From JAWXTP01 sp044433415 (GTDB lineage: Bacteria; Bacteroidota; Bacteroidia; Bacteroidales; Rikenellaceae): a DNA stretch of 32,320 nucleotides. Under the pieces are notes generated by a model. The model was given only the letters and a program-made list of their open reading frames with translations, was not told where the DNA came from and did no database searches. The DNA lies in assembly GCA_044433415.1 (NCBI GenBank), contig JAWXTP010000020.1, forward strand, positions 1 through 32,320. The letters run 5' to 3'. This document shows positions 23,441-30,894 of this stretch, piece after piece. Every line of letters starts with the position of its first letter. Within the stretch, counting starts at the first letter, position 1. Both the position numbers and the translations under genes were made by a program.

Positions 23441-24850
23441 TTATTTTAGTTTCTTATTGATTTGCTCAACGTGGGCTTTATAAGCCTTATCAGTTTCTAG
23501 CAGTGCATTCACTGTTTTACATGAATGTAACACTGTAGCGTGATTTTTACCTCCCATAAATTCACCTATAGTTTTAAGAGGCAAGTTGGTATGTGTTTTA
23601 CAAAGATACATAGCTGTTTGTCGCGCCTGCACAACCTCTCTATTACGTTTTTTACTTTTTATATCTGCACTCGTAACATTAAAGTGAGCACATACAACCT
23701 CTTCTATTTGTGCGTAATTTACTTCTTTTACCGTGAAAGTTACATAAGCGCTAAGTATCTCTTTCGCTAAGTCTATAGTTACTGCACGACCTAATAAAGT
23801 GGCATTAGCAATAAATGAAGATATAGCTCCTTCAATCTCACGTATGTTAGCGTTGATGTTCTCAGCAACAAACTCTACTATCTCATCTGACAACTTAACA
23901 TTAAGGCGTTGACACTTAGATTTTATGATTTTTACCTTAGTCTCAAAATCAGGTGAAGTCAATCTCACCGAAAGACCCATCTTAAAACGAGTCAACAGAC
24001 GTTGTTCTATATCTTGAAGCTCAGCAGGTGACTTGTCACATGTTAAGATAAGTTGTTTCTTAGATAAGAAAAGGTGATTAAAGATGTTGAAGAAAGTGTT
24101 CTGAGTACCAGGCTTGTTACCTGCAAACTCTTGAATATCATCTATGATTAATACGTCTATCATCTGATAGAAGTGAATAAAGTCGTTAACTTCTTTCTTA
24201 CGTACAGCATCTGTATATTGAGCTTGAAACTTATGAGCACTTACATATAAAACATTCTTGTCAGGGTAAAGGCGCTTAACCTCTATACCTATAGCCTGAG
24301 CAAGGTGAGTCTTACCTAAACCTGAATCACCATATACAAATAACGGATTATAAGGCGTTAACCCAGGACTCTGAGAAATACTTCTTGCCGCTGAACGCGC
24401 TAAGTAGTTGCATTCCCCCTGAATGTAATTATCAAAAGTGTAATCGAAATTTAATTGAGGATCAACAACAATTTTTCTGACCCCATTATTAGAAAAAGGG
24501 TTAACATTGTGTGTACTCGTTTTATTGTCGTACACTCTAGATGTTGTAGCACTCGAAGCACTGCTATTTACGTAAGAAGGCTGATTATTTACAACAGGTA
24601 CAGCATATTTTAAACGTGTATGCTCCCCAAATTTTTGACACACTATAGGCTTTAAGATGTAAATATAGTTCTTCTCTATCTGCTTAGCGTAGTTTTCATT
24701 AGGTACACGTAACCTTAAAATTTCTCCATCAAAACTTATAGGCACAATAGGCTTAAACCATTTATTGAACTCCTCGTTAGAGGTTTGTTCTTTAATGGTT
24801 TTAAGGCAGTTATGCCATATTTCATTATAAGATGTTAAATTTTGAGACAT
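23441..24850 (-). CDS. dnaA: Chromosomal replication initiator DnaA
   Basis: ATPase that opens the replication origin. Domain I covers about 1-85 (WHNCLKTIKEQTSNEEFNKWFKPI). A poorly conserved Ser/Asn-rich linker runs to about 125. The AAA+ domain has Walker A Gly174-DSGLGKT181 and Walker B LIIDD with Asp237-Asp238, plus the arginine-finger region IEQRLLTRFKMGL. Domain IV, which binds DnaA boxes, ends the protein with GGKNHATVLHSCKTV from residue 433. At 469 residues it is a normal size. It stands alone: no dnaN, recF or rpmH beside it, as is common in Bacteroidetes. Confidence 0.97.
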   Translation of the reverse strand: MSQNLTSYNEIWHNCLKTIKEQTSNEEFNKWFKPIVPISFDGEILRLRVPNENYAKQIEKNYIYILKPIVCQKFGEHTRLKYAVPVVNNQPSYVNSSASSATTSRVYDNKTSTHNVNPFSNNGVRKIVVDPQLNFDYTFDNYIQGECNYLARSAARSISQSPGLTPYNPLFVYGDSGLGKTHLAQAIGIEVKRLYPDKNVLYVSAHKFQAQYTDAVRKKEVNDFIHFYQMIDVLIIDDIQEFAGNKPGTQNTFFNIFNHLFLSKKQLILTCDKSPAELQDIEQRLLTRFKMGLSVRLTSPDFETKVKIIKSKCQRLNVKLSDEIVEFVAENINANIREIEGAISSFIANATLLGRAVTIDLAKEILSAYVTFTVKEVNYAQIEEVVCAHFNVTSADIKSKKRNREVVQARQTAMYLCKTHTNLPLKTIGEFMGGKNHATVLHSCKTVNALLETDKAYKAHVEQINKKLK

Positions 24851-25349
24851 ATTTGTAATTGTAAAATCAGTTTTTCTTTATACATAAGATATAAAGAAAA
24901 ATTATCGAATTGGTTAAAAAACATTTTTCGGCAAATAACCGAGTACAAAGATTGTAAAAATATTTCCAAAAAAAAAATGTGTTTTCTCTTGTTTTTTTCA
25001 TTTCCTTTATTCCTAATTTGCAATCTGTAGATTATCATATAATTAGATTTTTTTCATGACTTAAATATTTTTTATTTATTTTTTATGCTCTTTCCTAAAA
25101 GTACTTTTTTCGCTAAATATGCCACTTACTCTCACACTCAAAACCATGAACCCTAAAAAATATATTATAAAGAAAATAATAACACTACAACTTAATTACA
25201 TATTGAAACAAATACTTAAAAATTGATTACAATCTCTAAGTGTATTGATAATTAATGCGTTATGTAATATTTCATGGTAAAATAAGGCATAATTAAGGTA
25301 AAACACAAAGAAACATGCAAAAATCATGAAAAAATTGTAAGGAAAAATT
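24851..25349. other. AT-rich divergent gap between dnaA and the phosphohexomutase gene
   Basis: A gene-free stretch of about 500 bp, richer in A and T than most gaps here. I looked for clusters of DnaA boxes (TTATCCACA and relatives, both strands) and saw none, so there is no support for an origin. A one-off AATCTTTG on the minus strand at 24946-24953 is one base from a -7 box and may serve dnaA. No tRNA or long hairpin is visible. Confidence 0.5.
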
Positions 25350-25380
25350 CTTGTAATATTAAAAAAAATTCATATTTTTG
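25350..25380 (+). promoter_or_regulatory. Promoter of the phosphohexomutase gene
   Basis: CTTG (25350-25353), 19 bp, then TATTTTTG (25373-25380), a full TAnnTTTG match. It predicts a leader of about 140 bases before the start codon. The same CTTG/TATTTTTG pair occurs before the AAA ATPase gene. Confidence 0.65.
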
Positions 25381-25413
25381 TAAGTATATTTTATAGGAGT
25401 GTTTTGTTAAGCA

Positions 25414-25514
25414 GTAAGGGGGAACACTTAAGGACTCCCCGAAACATCCTTACTTATGGTAAAATTAATATATTAATATAAAGGAACTTCTAAGGAGCTT
25501 TTTTTTAGAATTCC
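25414..25514 (+). other. Structured leader of the phosphohexomutase gene
   Basis: GTAAGG (25414-25419) pairs with CCTTAC (25448-25453) and encloses GGGA/TCCC. A second hairpin GGAACTTCTAA (25483-25493) with TTAGAATTCC (25505-25514) ends 13 bases before the start codon and includes a T-run. The second one could limit ribosome access or act as an attenuator; its end word also recalls repeat family R3. No known riboswitch is recognised. Confidence 0.4.
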
Positions 25515-25527
25515 GCACAAAAAATAA

Positions 25528-27261
25528 ATGATTATGGAATTAGACAATTATGTGCAAAGCCAAGTAGAAAAATGGCTTGCAGGAAATTACAGCGAAGAAA
25601 CTAAAGCTGAAATTAGAACACTACAACAAGAAAACCCACAAGAGCTAGTAGAAGCATTTTACAGAAACCTAGAATTTGGTACTGGTGGTTTACGTGGCAT
25701 CATGGGTGTTGGTACTAACCGTATGAACATCTACACTGTAGGTATGGCTACTCAAGGCCTTGCTAACTACTTAAAAATGGAGTTTAAAGACACTCAAATT
25801 AAAGTTGCTGTAGCTTACGACTCTCGTAACAATAGCCCTTTATTTGGTAAAACAGTATCTGAAATCTTTGCTGCTAATGGATTTAAAGTATATCTTTTTG
25901 AGTCTCTAAGACCTACTCCTGAGTTAAGTTTCGCAATCCGTGAATTAGGCTGCCAAAGTGGTGTTGTAGTAACTGCATCGCACAACCCTAAAATCTATAA
26001 CGGTTATAAAGCTTACTGGGCTGATGGTGCTCAAGTAATTGCTCCTCACGATACTAACATCATTAAAGAAGTTGAGAAAATCACTGACGTGAATGACGTT
26101 ATGTGGACTGGTAACAGCGAAAATATCACTATGGTAGGTGAAGATCTTGACAGGATATACTTAGATAAAGTACTTTCTCTAAGACTTTCTCCTGAGGCTG
26201 TAGCGGCTAACAACGACATCAAAATCGTTTATACTCCTATTCACGGTACTGGTACTGTATTAGTTCCTCGCATACTTAAAGAATGTGGATTTACTGCTAT
26301 TACTTGTATAGAAGAACAATCAATTCCTGATGGTAACTTCCCTACAGTAATTTCTCCAAACCCTGAAGAAGCATCAGCTCTTAAAATGGCTACAGATAAA
26401 GCAGAGGAAATAGGTGCTGACTTAGTAATGGCTACAGACCCTGATGCTGACCGTATTGGTATCGCAATAAGAGACAACAAAGGTGAACTTATTCTTCTTA
26501 ACGGTAACCAAACAGGTGCTATCTTGATTTACTATCTTCTAACAAGACACCAAGAGTTAGGTAAACTTACTGGTAAAGACTTCATTGTAAAAACTATCGT
26601 TACTTCTGAGTTGTTTATCAAAATCGCTGAGCACTTTAATGTAGATCACTACAACGTACTTACAGGATTTAAATTCATCGCTGACATCATCCTAAAAAAT
26701 GAAGGTGTGAAAAACTACATCGGTGGTGGTGAAGAAAGTTATGGTTTCTTAGCTGGTGATTTCGTACGTGATAAAGATGCTATCTCTGCAAGTATGCTTA
26801 TCGCTGAGTGTGCTGCTTGGGCTAAAACTAAGGGCATGACTCTTTACGATTTATTAATCGATATTTATGCTAAATTTGGTTTCTTCAAAGAAGGTCTTGT
26901 TTCTGTAGTGAAAGAAGGTAAGAGCGGTCAAGAAGAAATTAAAGCTATCATGACTAACTATAGAGAAAACCCTCTTACTAGCCTTGCAGGTAGTAAAGTA
27001 GTTAAGATTTTTGACTACAAAACTTCAAAAGGTCTTGATACAGTAACTGGTGAGGCTTTCGATATTGATCTTCCAACTAGTGACGTACTTCAATACTTAA
27101 CTGAAGATGGTACTATAGTTTCTATGAGACCTTCTGGTACAGAGCCTAAGATTAAGTTCTACTTCGGTGTGAAAGTTGACATGGCTTCTAAAGAAGAGTT
27201 TGAAGCAGCTAATGCTACTGCTGATGAGAAGATTGCCAAATTAAAAGCTGAATTAGCTTAA
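25528..27261 (+). CDS. Phosphoglucomutase / phosphomannomutase
   Basis: Alpha-D-phosphohexomutase that moves phosphate between C1 and C6 of glucose or mannose. The phosphoserine loop is TASHNP with Ser151; the metal loop is Asp304-Pro-Asp306-Ala-Asp308-Arg; the sugar-binding loop is GGGEESYGF; the phosphate-binding C-terminus is RPSGTEPKIKFYFGV. At 577 residues it belongs to the long PGM2-like group typical of Bacteroidetes. A second ATG two codons in (25534) is an equally good start. Single gene with its own promoter and a 3' region carrying an R1 repeat. It links glycolysis with sugar-nucleotide and storage metabolism. Substrate choice cannot be read from the sequence. Confidence 0.95.
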   Translation: MIMELDNYVQSQVEKWLAGNYSEETKAEIRTLQQENPQELVEAFYRNLEFGTGGLRGIMGVGTNRMNIYTVGMATQGLANYLKMEFKDTQIKVAVAYDSRNNSPLFGKTVSEIFAANGFKVYLFESLRPTPELSFAIRELGCQSGVVVTASHNPKIYNGYKAYWADGAQVIAPHDTNIIKEVEKITDVNDVMWTGNSENITMVGEDLDRIYLDKVLSLRLSPEAVAANNDIKIVYTPIHGTGTVLVPRILKECGFTAITCIEEQSIPDGNFPTVISPNPEEASALKMATDKAEEIGADLVMATDPDADRIGIAIRDNKGELILLNGNQTGAILIYYLLTRHQELGKLTGKDFIVKTIVTSELFIKIAEHFNVDHYNVLTGFKFIADIILKNEGVKNYIGGGEESYGFLAGDFVRDKDAISASMLIAECAAWAKTKGMTLYDLLIDIYAKFGFFKEGLVSVVKEGKSGQEEIKAIMTNYRENPLTSLAGSKVVKIFDYKTSKGLDTVTGEAFDIDLPTSDVLQYLTEDGTIVSMRPSGTEPKIKFYFGVKVDMASKEEFEAANATADEKIAKLKAELA

Positions 27262-27272
27262 GTTAAGTTGGT

Positions 27273-27533
27273 TTTCCGGCAGGAGCTTGGGTTCCGCTTT
27301 TTCCAATAACGGCTCATCTTTGCGACCTTTTTGTTCATTTCAATGCTCACAGCCGTCGAGGCTGCTCCGCTTAAAATGAACAAAAACGCAAAAATCAAGG
27401 GAAGCTCTAATAGCTAGGCTTTAAACGATTTCGAATTTTAAAGAATCATCTTTTAATTTTGAAAGCGTTAAAGCATAGCTGTTAGAGATTCCCTAGACCA
27501 TTCTTGAAAAAAGAGACAACTTGAGTTTTTGCC
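27273..27533 (+). repeat. Repeat family R1, copy C, split by a nested hairpin
   Basis: Begins 12 bp after the mutase stop with TTTTCCGGCAGGAGCTTGGG, then TTCCGCTTTTTCCAATAACG, GCTCATCTTTGCGACC. The middle stem is TTTTTGTTCATTT / AAATGAACAAAAA, a sequence different from copies A and B but equally well paired. The internal loop words (TGCTCACA, TGCTCCGC) are unchanged. After AAAAATCAA the R3 hairpin at 27399-27493 interrupts, and the element resumes with TAGACCATTCTTGAAAAAAG, ending in a stretch shared with copy A (TTTTTGCCA). Confidence 0.8.
27399..27493. repeat. R3 hairpin nested in R1 copy C
   Basis: GGGAAGCTCTAATAGCTAGG, CTTTAAACGATTTC pairs with GAAAGCGTTAAAG, CATAGCTGTTAGAGATTCCC across about 95 bp with few mismatches. 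The arms resemble those of the 645-794 hairpin (GGGGAACTTCTAA, TTTTAACGCTTT). The flanking R1 sequence matches uninterrupted copy D on both sides, which marks this as an insertion. Confidence 0.7.
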
Positions 27534-27567
27534 AACTATGCAGGCTGCATATAAAAATACATTATTT

Positions 27568-27602
27568 AAAAGGCTGACTACTATATAGGTGGTCAGCCTT
27601 TT
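27568..27602 (+). terminator. Terminator before the sulfatase gene
   Basis: AAAAGGCTGACTAC (27568-27581) and GTGGTCAGCCTTTT (27589-27602) form a 14-bp stem with one G-U and a seven-base loop. The T-run on the plus strand is T4. It should end the mutase transcript after its 300-bp 3' UTR. It lies 24 bp before the sulfatase start. Confidence 0.7.
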
Positions 27603-27626
27603 GTATATAAACAATACTTAACTTAA

Positions 27627-29006
27627 ATGAAAACAAAACTAGCTATTATTTCGGGGATTACAGCAGCTTGTTTAAGCCCTAATGCTCATGGTGAAATAAA
27701 AAAACAACCTAATATCCTTTTTATCGTATGTGAGGATATTAGTTTATATTTAGGATGTTATGGCGACTCTGTGGCTGTTTCTCCAAACCTTGATAAATTT
27801 GCTGAACAAAGTATACGCTTTACTGATATGCATACTACTGTGGGTGTTAGTGCCCCTAGCCGTTTTGCTCTAATAACTGGGATGTACCCTTCGGCTCTAG
27901 GTGCTAACTACATGAGAACATACACCCCTAAGACAGAACAGCTACCAACTGACATTATACCTTATCAAGTTGTACTACCTGACGAGGTAAAAGGTTATAC
28001 AGAATTTATGCGTAACGCTGGTTACTATTGTACTAACAAAGTAAAACAGGACTGGCAGTTTAATACTCCTATGTCTATGTGGGATGATGCTAGCGGTAGC
28101 GCCCATTGGGAAAATAGACCTGACAAAAATATGCCTTTCCTTTCTATAGTAAACCTTGGCATAACTCACGAAAGTAATGTCTGGCTTCAAGCTAAAGAAG
28201 AACTGTACGTTAACCCTGACGATGTGACAGTCCCTCCTTACTATCCAGATAATGACATAGTGAGGCGCGATATAGCTGTCATGTATAGCAACATTACTCG
28301 TATGGATAAACAGTTTCAAGAACTAGTAGACGAACTGAAAGATTCAGAAGAATATGACAACACAATAATCATGTTCCTTTCTGACAATGGTGGACCTCTA
28401 CCACGCCAAAAAAGAGCTATCTATGAAAGTGGTACTCACGTGCCTTTTATGGTGAAATTCCCTGATGGTTATAAAAGTGGTACTATAGATGATAGACTAT
28501 CTATGTTTGTGGACATCCCTGCTACTATACTTTCTCTTGGTGGTGTTAAACCTCCTAAATACATGCAAGGACAAGCACTTTTAGGCGAATATGAAGCTAA
28601 AAAGGATAGAGAGTATGTTTATGCCGCTAGAGACAGAATGGACGAACAACGCGACAAACAAGGCGCTATTAGAGACCATCAGTTCCGCTATATTCGTAAC
28701 TATAATTATGCTGACAATTCTAATTACATACCTGTACAATATCGTTTCAACATGCCTCTTATGCTTAGCATGCTAGACCTTCTAGAGAAAGGCGAACTAA
28801 ACGACGCTCAGATGTTATGGTTTGATGCTGAAAATCGCCCTCAAGAGGAGTTTTATGACGACATCAACGACCCTCACAACGTCAATAACCTTATCAACGA
28901 ACCTCAGTATCAGAAAGATATTGAACGTATGAGAAAAGAGTTTGACAAATGGGTAAAAAAGAGAATCCTCGTTGGCTACTTACAGAACAGGAAAACAGAA
29001 ACATAA
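27627..29006 (+). CDS. Exported sulfatase, zero-frame product (catalytic domain)
   Basis: A type I (alkaline-phosphatase fold) sulfatase that would remove sulfate esters or N-sulfates from glycans in the periplasm. The signal peptide is about residues 1-22 (MKTKLAIISGITAACLSPNA, then HG). The formylglycine site is Ser75-Ala-Pro-Ser-Arg79, the serine type matured by the anaerobic enzyme anSME. Metal ligands include Glu36-Asp37 (unusual: normally Asp-Asp) and FLSDNGG near residue 250. The general layout resembles heparan N-sulfatase-like enzymes of gut Bacteroidetes. The zero frame stops at 29006 after a non-conserved tail (RILVGYLQNRKTET). The missing C-terminal domain is found in the -1 frame, joined at a slippery A AAA AAG. 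No anSME gene is in the window. Confidence 0.88.
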   Translation: MKTKLAIISGITAACLSPNAHGEIKKQPNILFIVCEDISLYLGCYGDSVAVSPNLDKFAEQSIRFTDMHTTVGVSAPSRFALITGMYPSALGANYMRTYTPKTEQLPTDIIPYQVVLPDEVKGYTEFMRNAGYYCTNKVKQDWQFNTPMSMWDDASGSAHWENRPDKNMPFLSIVNLGITHESNVWLQAKEELYVNPDDVTVPPYYPDNDIVRRDIAVMYSNITRMDKQFQELVDELKDSEEYDNTIIMFLSDNGGPLPRQKRAIYESGTHVPFMVKFPDGYKSGTIDDRLSMFVDIPATILSLGGVKPPKYMQGQALLGEYEAKKDREYVYAARDRMDEQRDKQGAIRDHQFRYIRNYNYADNSNYIPVQYRFNMPLMLSMLDLLEKGELNDAQMLWFDAENRPQEEFYDDINDPHNVNNLINEPQYQKDIERMRKEFDKWVKKRILVGYLQNRKTET

Positions 29007-29257
29007 TGCTTCCTGACACCATTCAACCTACTCTTAACGAGCCTATTATAACACATAAAAAGGATAAATTAGTGTTAAGTTCCGACAATAAAGGTGCTTC
29101 GATAGTTTATAAGGTTAATGGCAAGGGCAGAAAGGGCACTAATGCTTGGATGATATACACAGAACCTATTGAAGGTCTAATAAAAGGCGATAGTGTTACT
29201 GTTGTCGCTACTCGCGCTGGGTACAAAAACAGCTCTCGCGTAGAAATTACGCTGTAA
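28949..29257 (+). CDS. Sulfatase C-terminal domain in the -1 frame
   Basis: This frame overlaps the end of the sulfatase gene and continues 251 bp beyond its stop. Joined at the slippery site the product reads ...FDKWVKK-ENPRWLLTEQEN and goes on for about 98 residues. The segment GASIVYKVNGKG, NAWMIYTEPIEGL, VTVVATRAGYKNSSRVEI resembles the chitobiase C-terminal-type domain found at the end of many sulfatases, also present in the two GH20 proteins here. Its own ATG at 28949 lies inside the zero frame with no good ribosome site. I therefore read it as the rest of the sulfatase, reached by frameshifting or separated by a one-base indel. Confidence 0.72.
   Translation: MGKKENPRWLLTEQENRNIMLPDTIQPTLNEPIITHKKDKLVLSSDNKGASIVYKVNGKGRKGTNAWMIYTEPIEGLIKGDSVTVVATRAGYKNSSRVEITL
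28955..28991 (+). promoter_or_regulatory. Candidate -1 frameshift site (A AAA AAG plus stem)
   Basis: The heptamer A AAA AAG (28955-28961) is in phase with the sulfatase codons (GTA AAA AAG), exactly the arrangement used in E. coli dnaX. After a five-base spacer, CCTCGTT (28967-28973) can pair with AACAGG (28986-28991), a weak stem with one bulge. A plain one-base indel in the A6 run would look similar. Confidence 0.5.
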
Positions 29258-29259
29258 TT

Positions 29260-29463
29260 TAGCTTGTAGCTTGTAGCTTGTAGGGGTGACAAGCGTGGAA
29301 AGATTGCTGGAAAGATTACTGGAGGGTCAAAGAGGTCACAGGGGTCGCGACAAGCGACTAAAAATTGCTAAGAAAACTTTGTGAAAATTCTGAGAATGTT
29401 TTCCACGCTTGTCGCTATCAATCATTCTTTAGTCGCTTGTCGCCCTACAAGCTACAAGCTATA
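29260..29463. repeat. Repeat family R2, 200-bp copy with interleaved inverted repeats
   Basis: Fills the gap between two convergent genes and ends inside the ATPase gene. Outer arms: three TAGCTTG units (from 29260) and CTACAAGCTACAAGCTAT (29445-29462). Inside are two more pairs: GACAAGCGTGGAAA (29288) with TTTCCACGCTTGTC (29400), and GCGACAAGCGACTAAA (29347) with TTTAGTCGCTTGTCGC (29428). The inner pairs are in the order b-c-b'-c', so they interlock rather than nest. The last three residues and the stop of the ATPase come from the right arm. Relatives lie at 117-164 and 32114-32143. Confidence 0.75.
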
Positions 29464-30717
29464 GGCTAACACCCACTTCCAGACAGGAATAACCTCTATG
29501 GTAAGTCCGTCGACTTCAACTTCACTTTCTTCATTAGAAGTAATAATCACTGCTCTTTGTAGCTCAAAAGCCTTTGACAACTTCACTAAAGCTCGTGTTT
29601 CGCGATTAAAGGTAGCATCATCTGAAATATCAAATGATACTTGAATAGCTAATTTCTCACGTGGTACAAAAAAGTCAACTTCTACATTTCTATTGTAATA
29701 GAACAAGTCTCCTAAACCATATTCCTTTAACAAATCTATAGCAACAACATTCTCCAAGAGCTTTGTATTCCCATCAACTAAAAATATATTAAGAATACCA
29801 TTATCAAAGAAATAACGCTTCTGGGAGCTTTCTTTCTCAGTAATACTATCAGTATAATTTGAAATGCCAAAAATCAGATAAGCATCCCTCATATATTTCA
29901 AGAAATCTATTATCGTAGACCGAGATGCTTTTGCACCACTAGAACTCACTATATGCTGTAGACGTGACTGAGTTGTAGGCTGCATAACACTTTCTGCTAA
30001 TTTTTTAGATAACAAACGTATAGCCTCCTCATTCCTAATTGCATTACGCGCTACTATATCACCAAAAAGAACCTTCTGATATAAGGAGTTAAGCCAACCT
30101 CGTTTATCTACTAAATCAAAACTTTCTGCAAGACCACCAAAATAGAAATACTCCTCCCAAAGTTGTACTACTTTATTTCTCACGCTACCAAATTCCCAGT
30201 TCTTATCTAGCTCAACACCTTTTATCTGCAAAAATTCACTAAACGAAAAAGGAAACACCTCTTTAATGATAAAACGCCCTCCTAAAGTTGTTGCTATATC
30301 CCGACTTAACATCTTGGCATTACTTCCAGTGATGTAAAGACGATAACCTGAGTCAGCTAGTCTACGAGCAAACTTTTCCCAGCCATCAACATTTTGTATT
30401 TCATCAAGAAACACTATAGGTTCATAATCATACAATTCCCTATAGCTATCGATTATAACACCTAACTCTTCGGATTTTATATTTGCTATGCGCTCATCTT
30501 CAAAGTTTATATAAAGGATATTCTCAATCAAGGCTTCACCCTTCTTAATAAGCGACAAGATACGTTGAAACATTAAAAATGACTTTCCTGCACGCCTTAT
30601 CCCTACAAATACATAATTGCATTTATCTTCCAAAAAAATAGGTCTTTCTTGAAGTTTAATCTTCAATATCTGCTCCTGCTTTTCCTTGATAATAATCTTT
30701 ACTATTCGCTTTTCCAT
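29452..30717 (-). CDS. AAA-family ATPase with DUF4143 domain
   Basis: A member of the archaeal/bacterial ATPase family AAA_14 plus DUF4143, whose cellular role is not established. Walker A is Gly39-IRRAG-Lys45-Ser46; Walker B is IVFLDEIQNV with Asp105-Glu106; a sensor-like LYITGSNAKMLSRD follows at about 127-140. The DUF4143 half (about 200-420) includes SRSTIIDFLKYMRDAYLIF and a nuclease-like DFFVPREKLAIQVSFD near residue 350, which recalls a PD-(D/E)xK-type fold. No membrane segment or signal. It is monocistronic, with three 33-bp repeats directly upstream. The final Tyr-Ser-Leu and stop lie within repeat R2, so the original end may have been altered. These genes are often mobile or strain-variable. 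Confidence 0.9.
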   Translation of the reverse strand: MEKRIVKIIIKEKQEQILKIKLQERPIFLEDKCNYVFVGIRRAGKSFLMFQRILSLIKKGEALIENILYINFEDERIANIKSEELGVIIDSYRELYDYEPIVFLDEIQNVDGWEKFARRLADSGYRLYITGSNAKMLSRDIATTLGGRFIIKEVFPFSFSEFLQIKGVELDKNWEFGSVRNKVVQLWEEYFYFGGLAESFDLVDKRGWLNSLYQKVLFGDIVARNAIRNEEAIRLLSKKLAESVMQPTTQSRLQHIVSSSGAKASRSTIIDFLKYMRDAYLIFGISNYTDSITEKESSQKRYFFDNGILNIFLVDGNTKLLENVVAIDLLKEYGLGDLFYYNRNVEVDFFVPREKLAIQVSFDISDDATFNRETRALVKLSKAFELQRAVIITSNEESEVEVDGLTIEVIPVWKWVLAYSL

Positions 30718-30721
30718 ATTA

Positions 30722-30820
30722 TTGTCTTCTATATATTACATAAAATAACAAAACTTGTCTTATATATAGGACAAAAATAAGTATTTTATGTCTAATATAC
30801 AAGACAAAAATAAATAATTT
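30722..30820 (-). promoter_or_regulatory. Three 33-bp tandem repeats with palindromic cores before the ATPase gene
   Basis: Units begin at 30722, 30755 and 30788, exactly 33 bp apart. Each starts with a 20-bp near-palindrome: TTGTCTTCTATATATTACAT, TTGTCTTATATATAGGACAA and ATGTCTAATATACAAGACAA. On the minus strand TATTTTTG (30779-30772) with CTTG 20 bp upstream (30803-30800) forms a promoter, so units 2 and 3 overlap it. Spacing of three helical turns would place a bound protein on one face of the DNA. Nothing with a DNA-binding motif is encoded next to it. Confidence 0.6.
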
Positions 30821-30822
30821 AC

Positions 30823-30872
30823 AAAAAAAGCGTTTATCAAGAGATTTTAAATCATCTTGATAAACGCTTTTA
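30823..30872 (-). terminator. Terminator of fprA
   Basis: On the minus strand AAGCGTTTATCAAGA and TCTTGATAAACGCTT form a perfect 15-bp stem with a 12-base loop, followed by T7. It separates fprA from the ATPase gene. Confidence 0.9.
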
Positions 30873-30894
30873 TGTAAGAAACTTCTAAATCCTA

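Noticed and set aside
24851..25527. Replication origin next to dnaA
   Set aside because: The gap is AT-rich, but no cluster of DnaA boxes was seen on either strand, and Bacteroidetes origins often lie away from dnaA.
27975..28319. 114-residue minus-strand frame within the sulfatase gene
   Set aside because: Antisense shadow of a clear coding sequence; no motifs.
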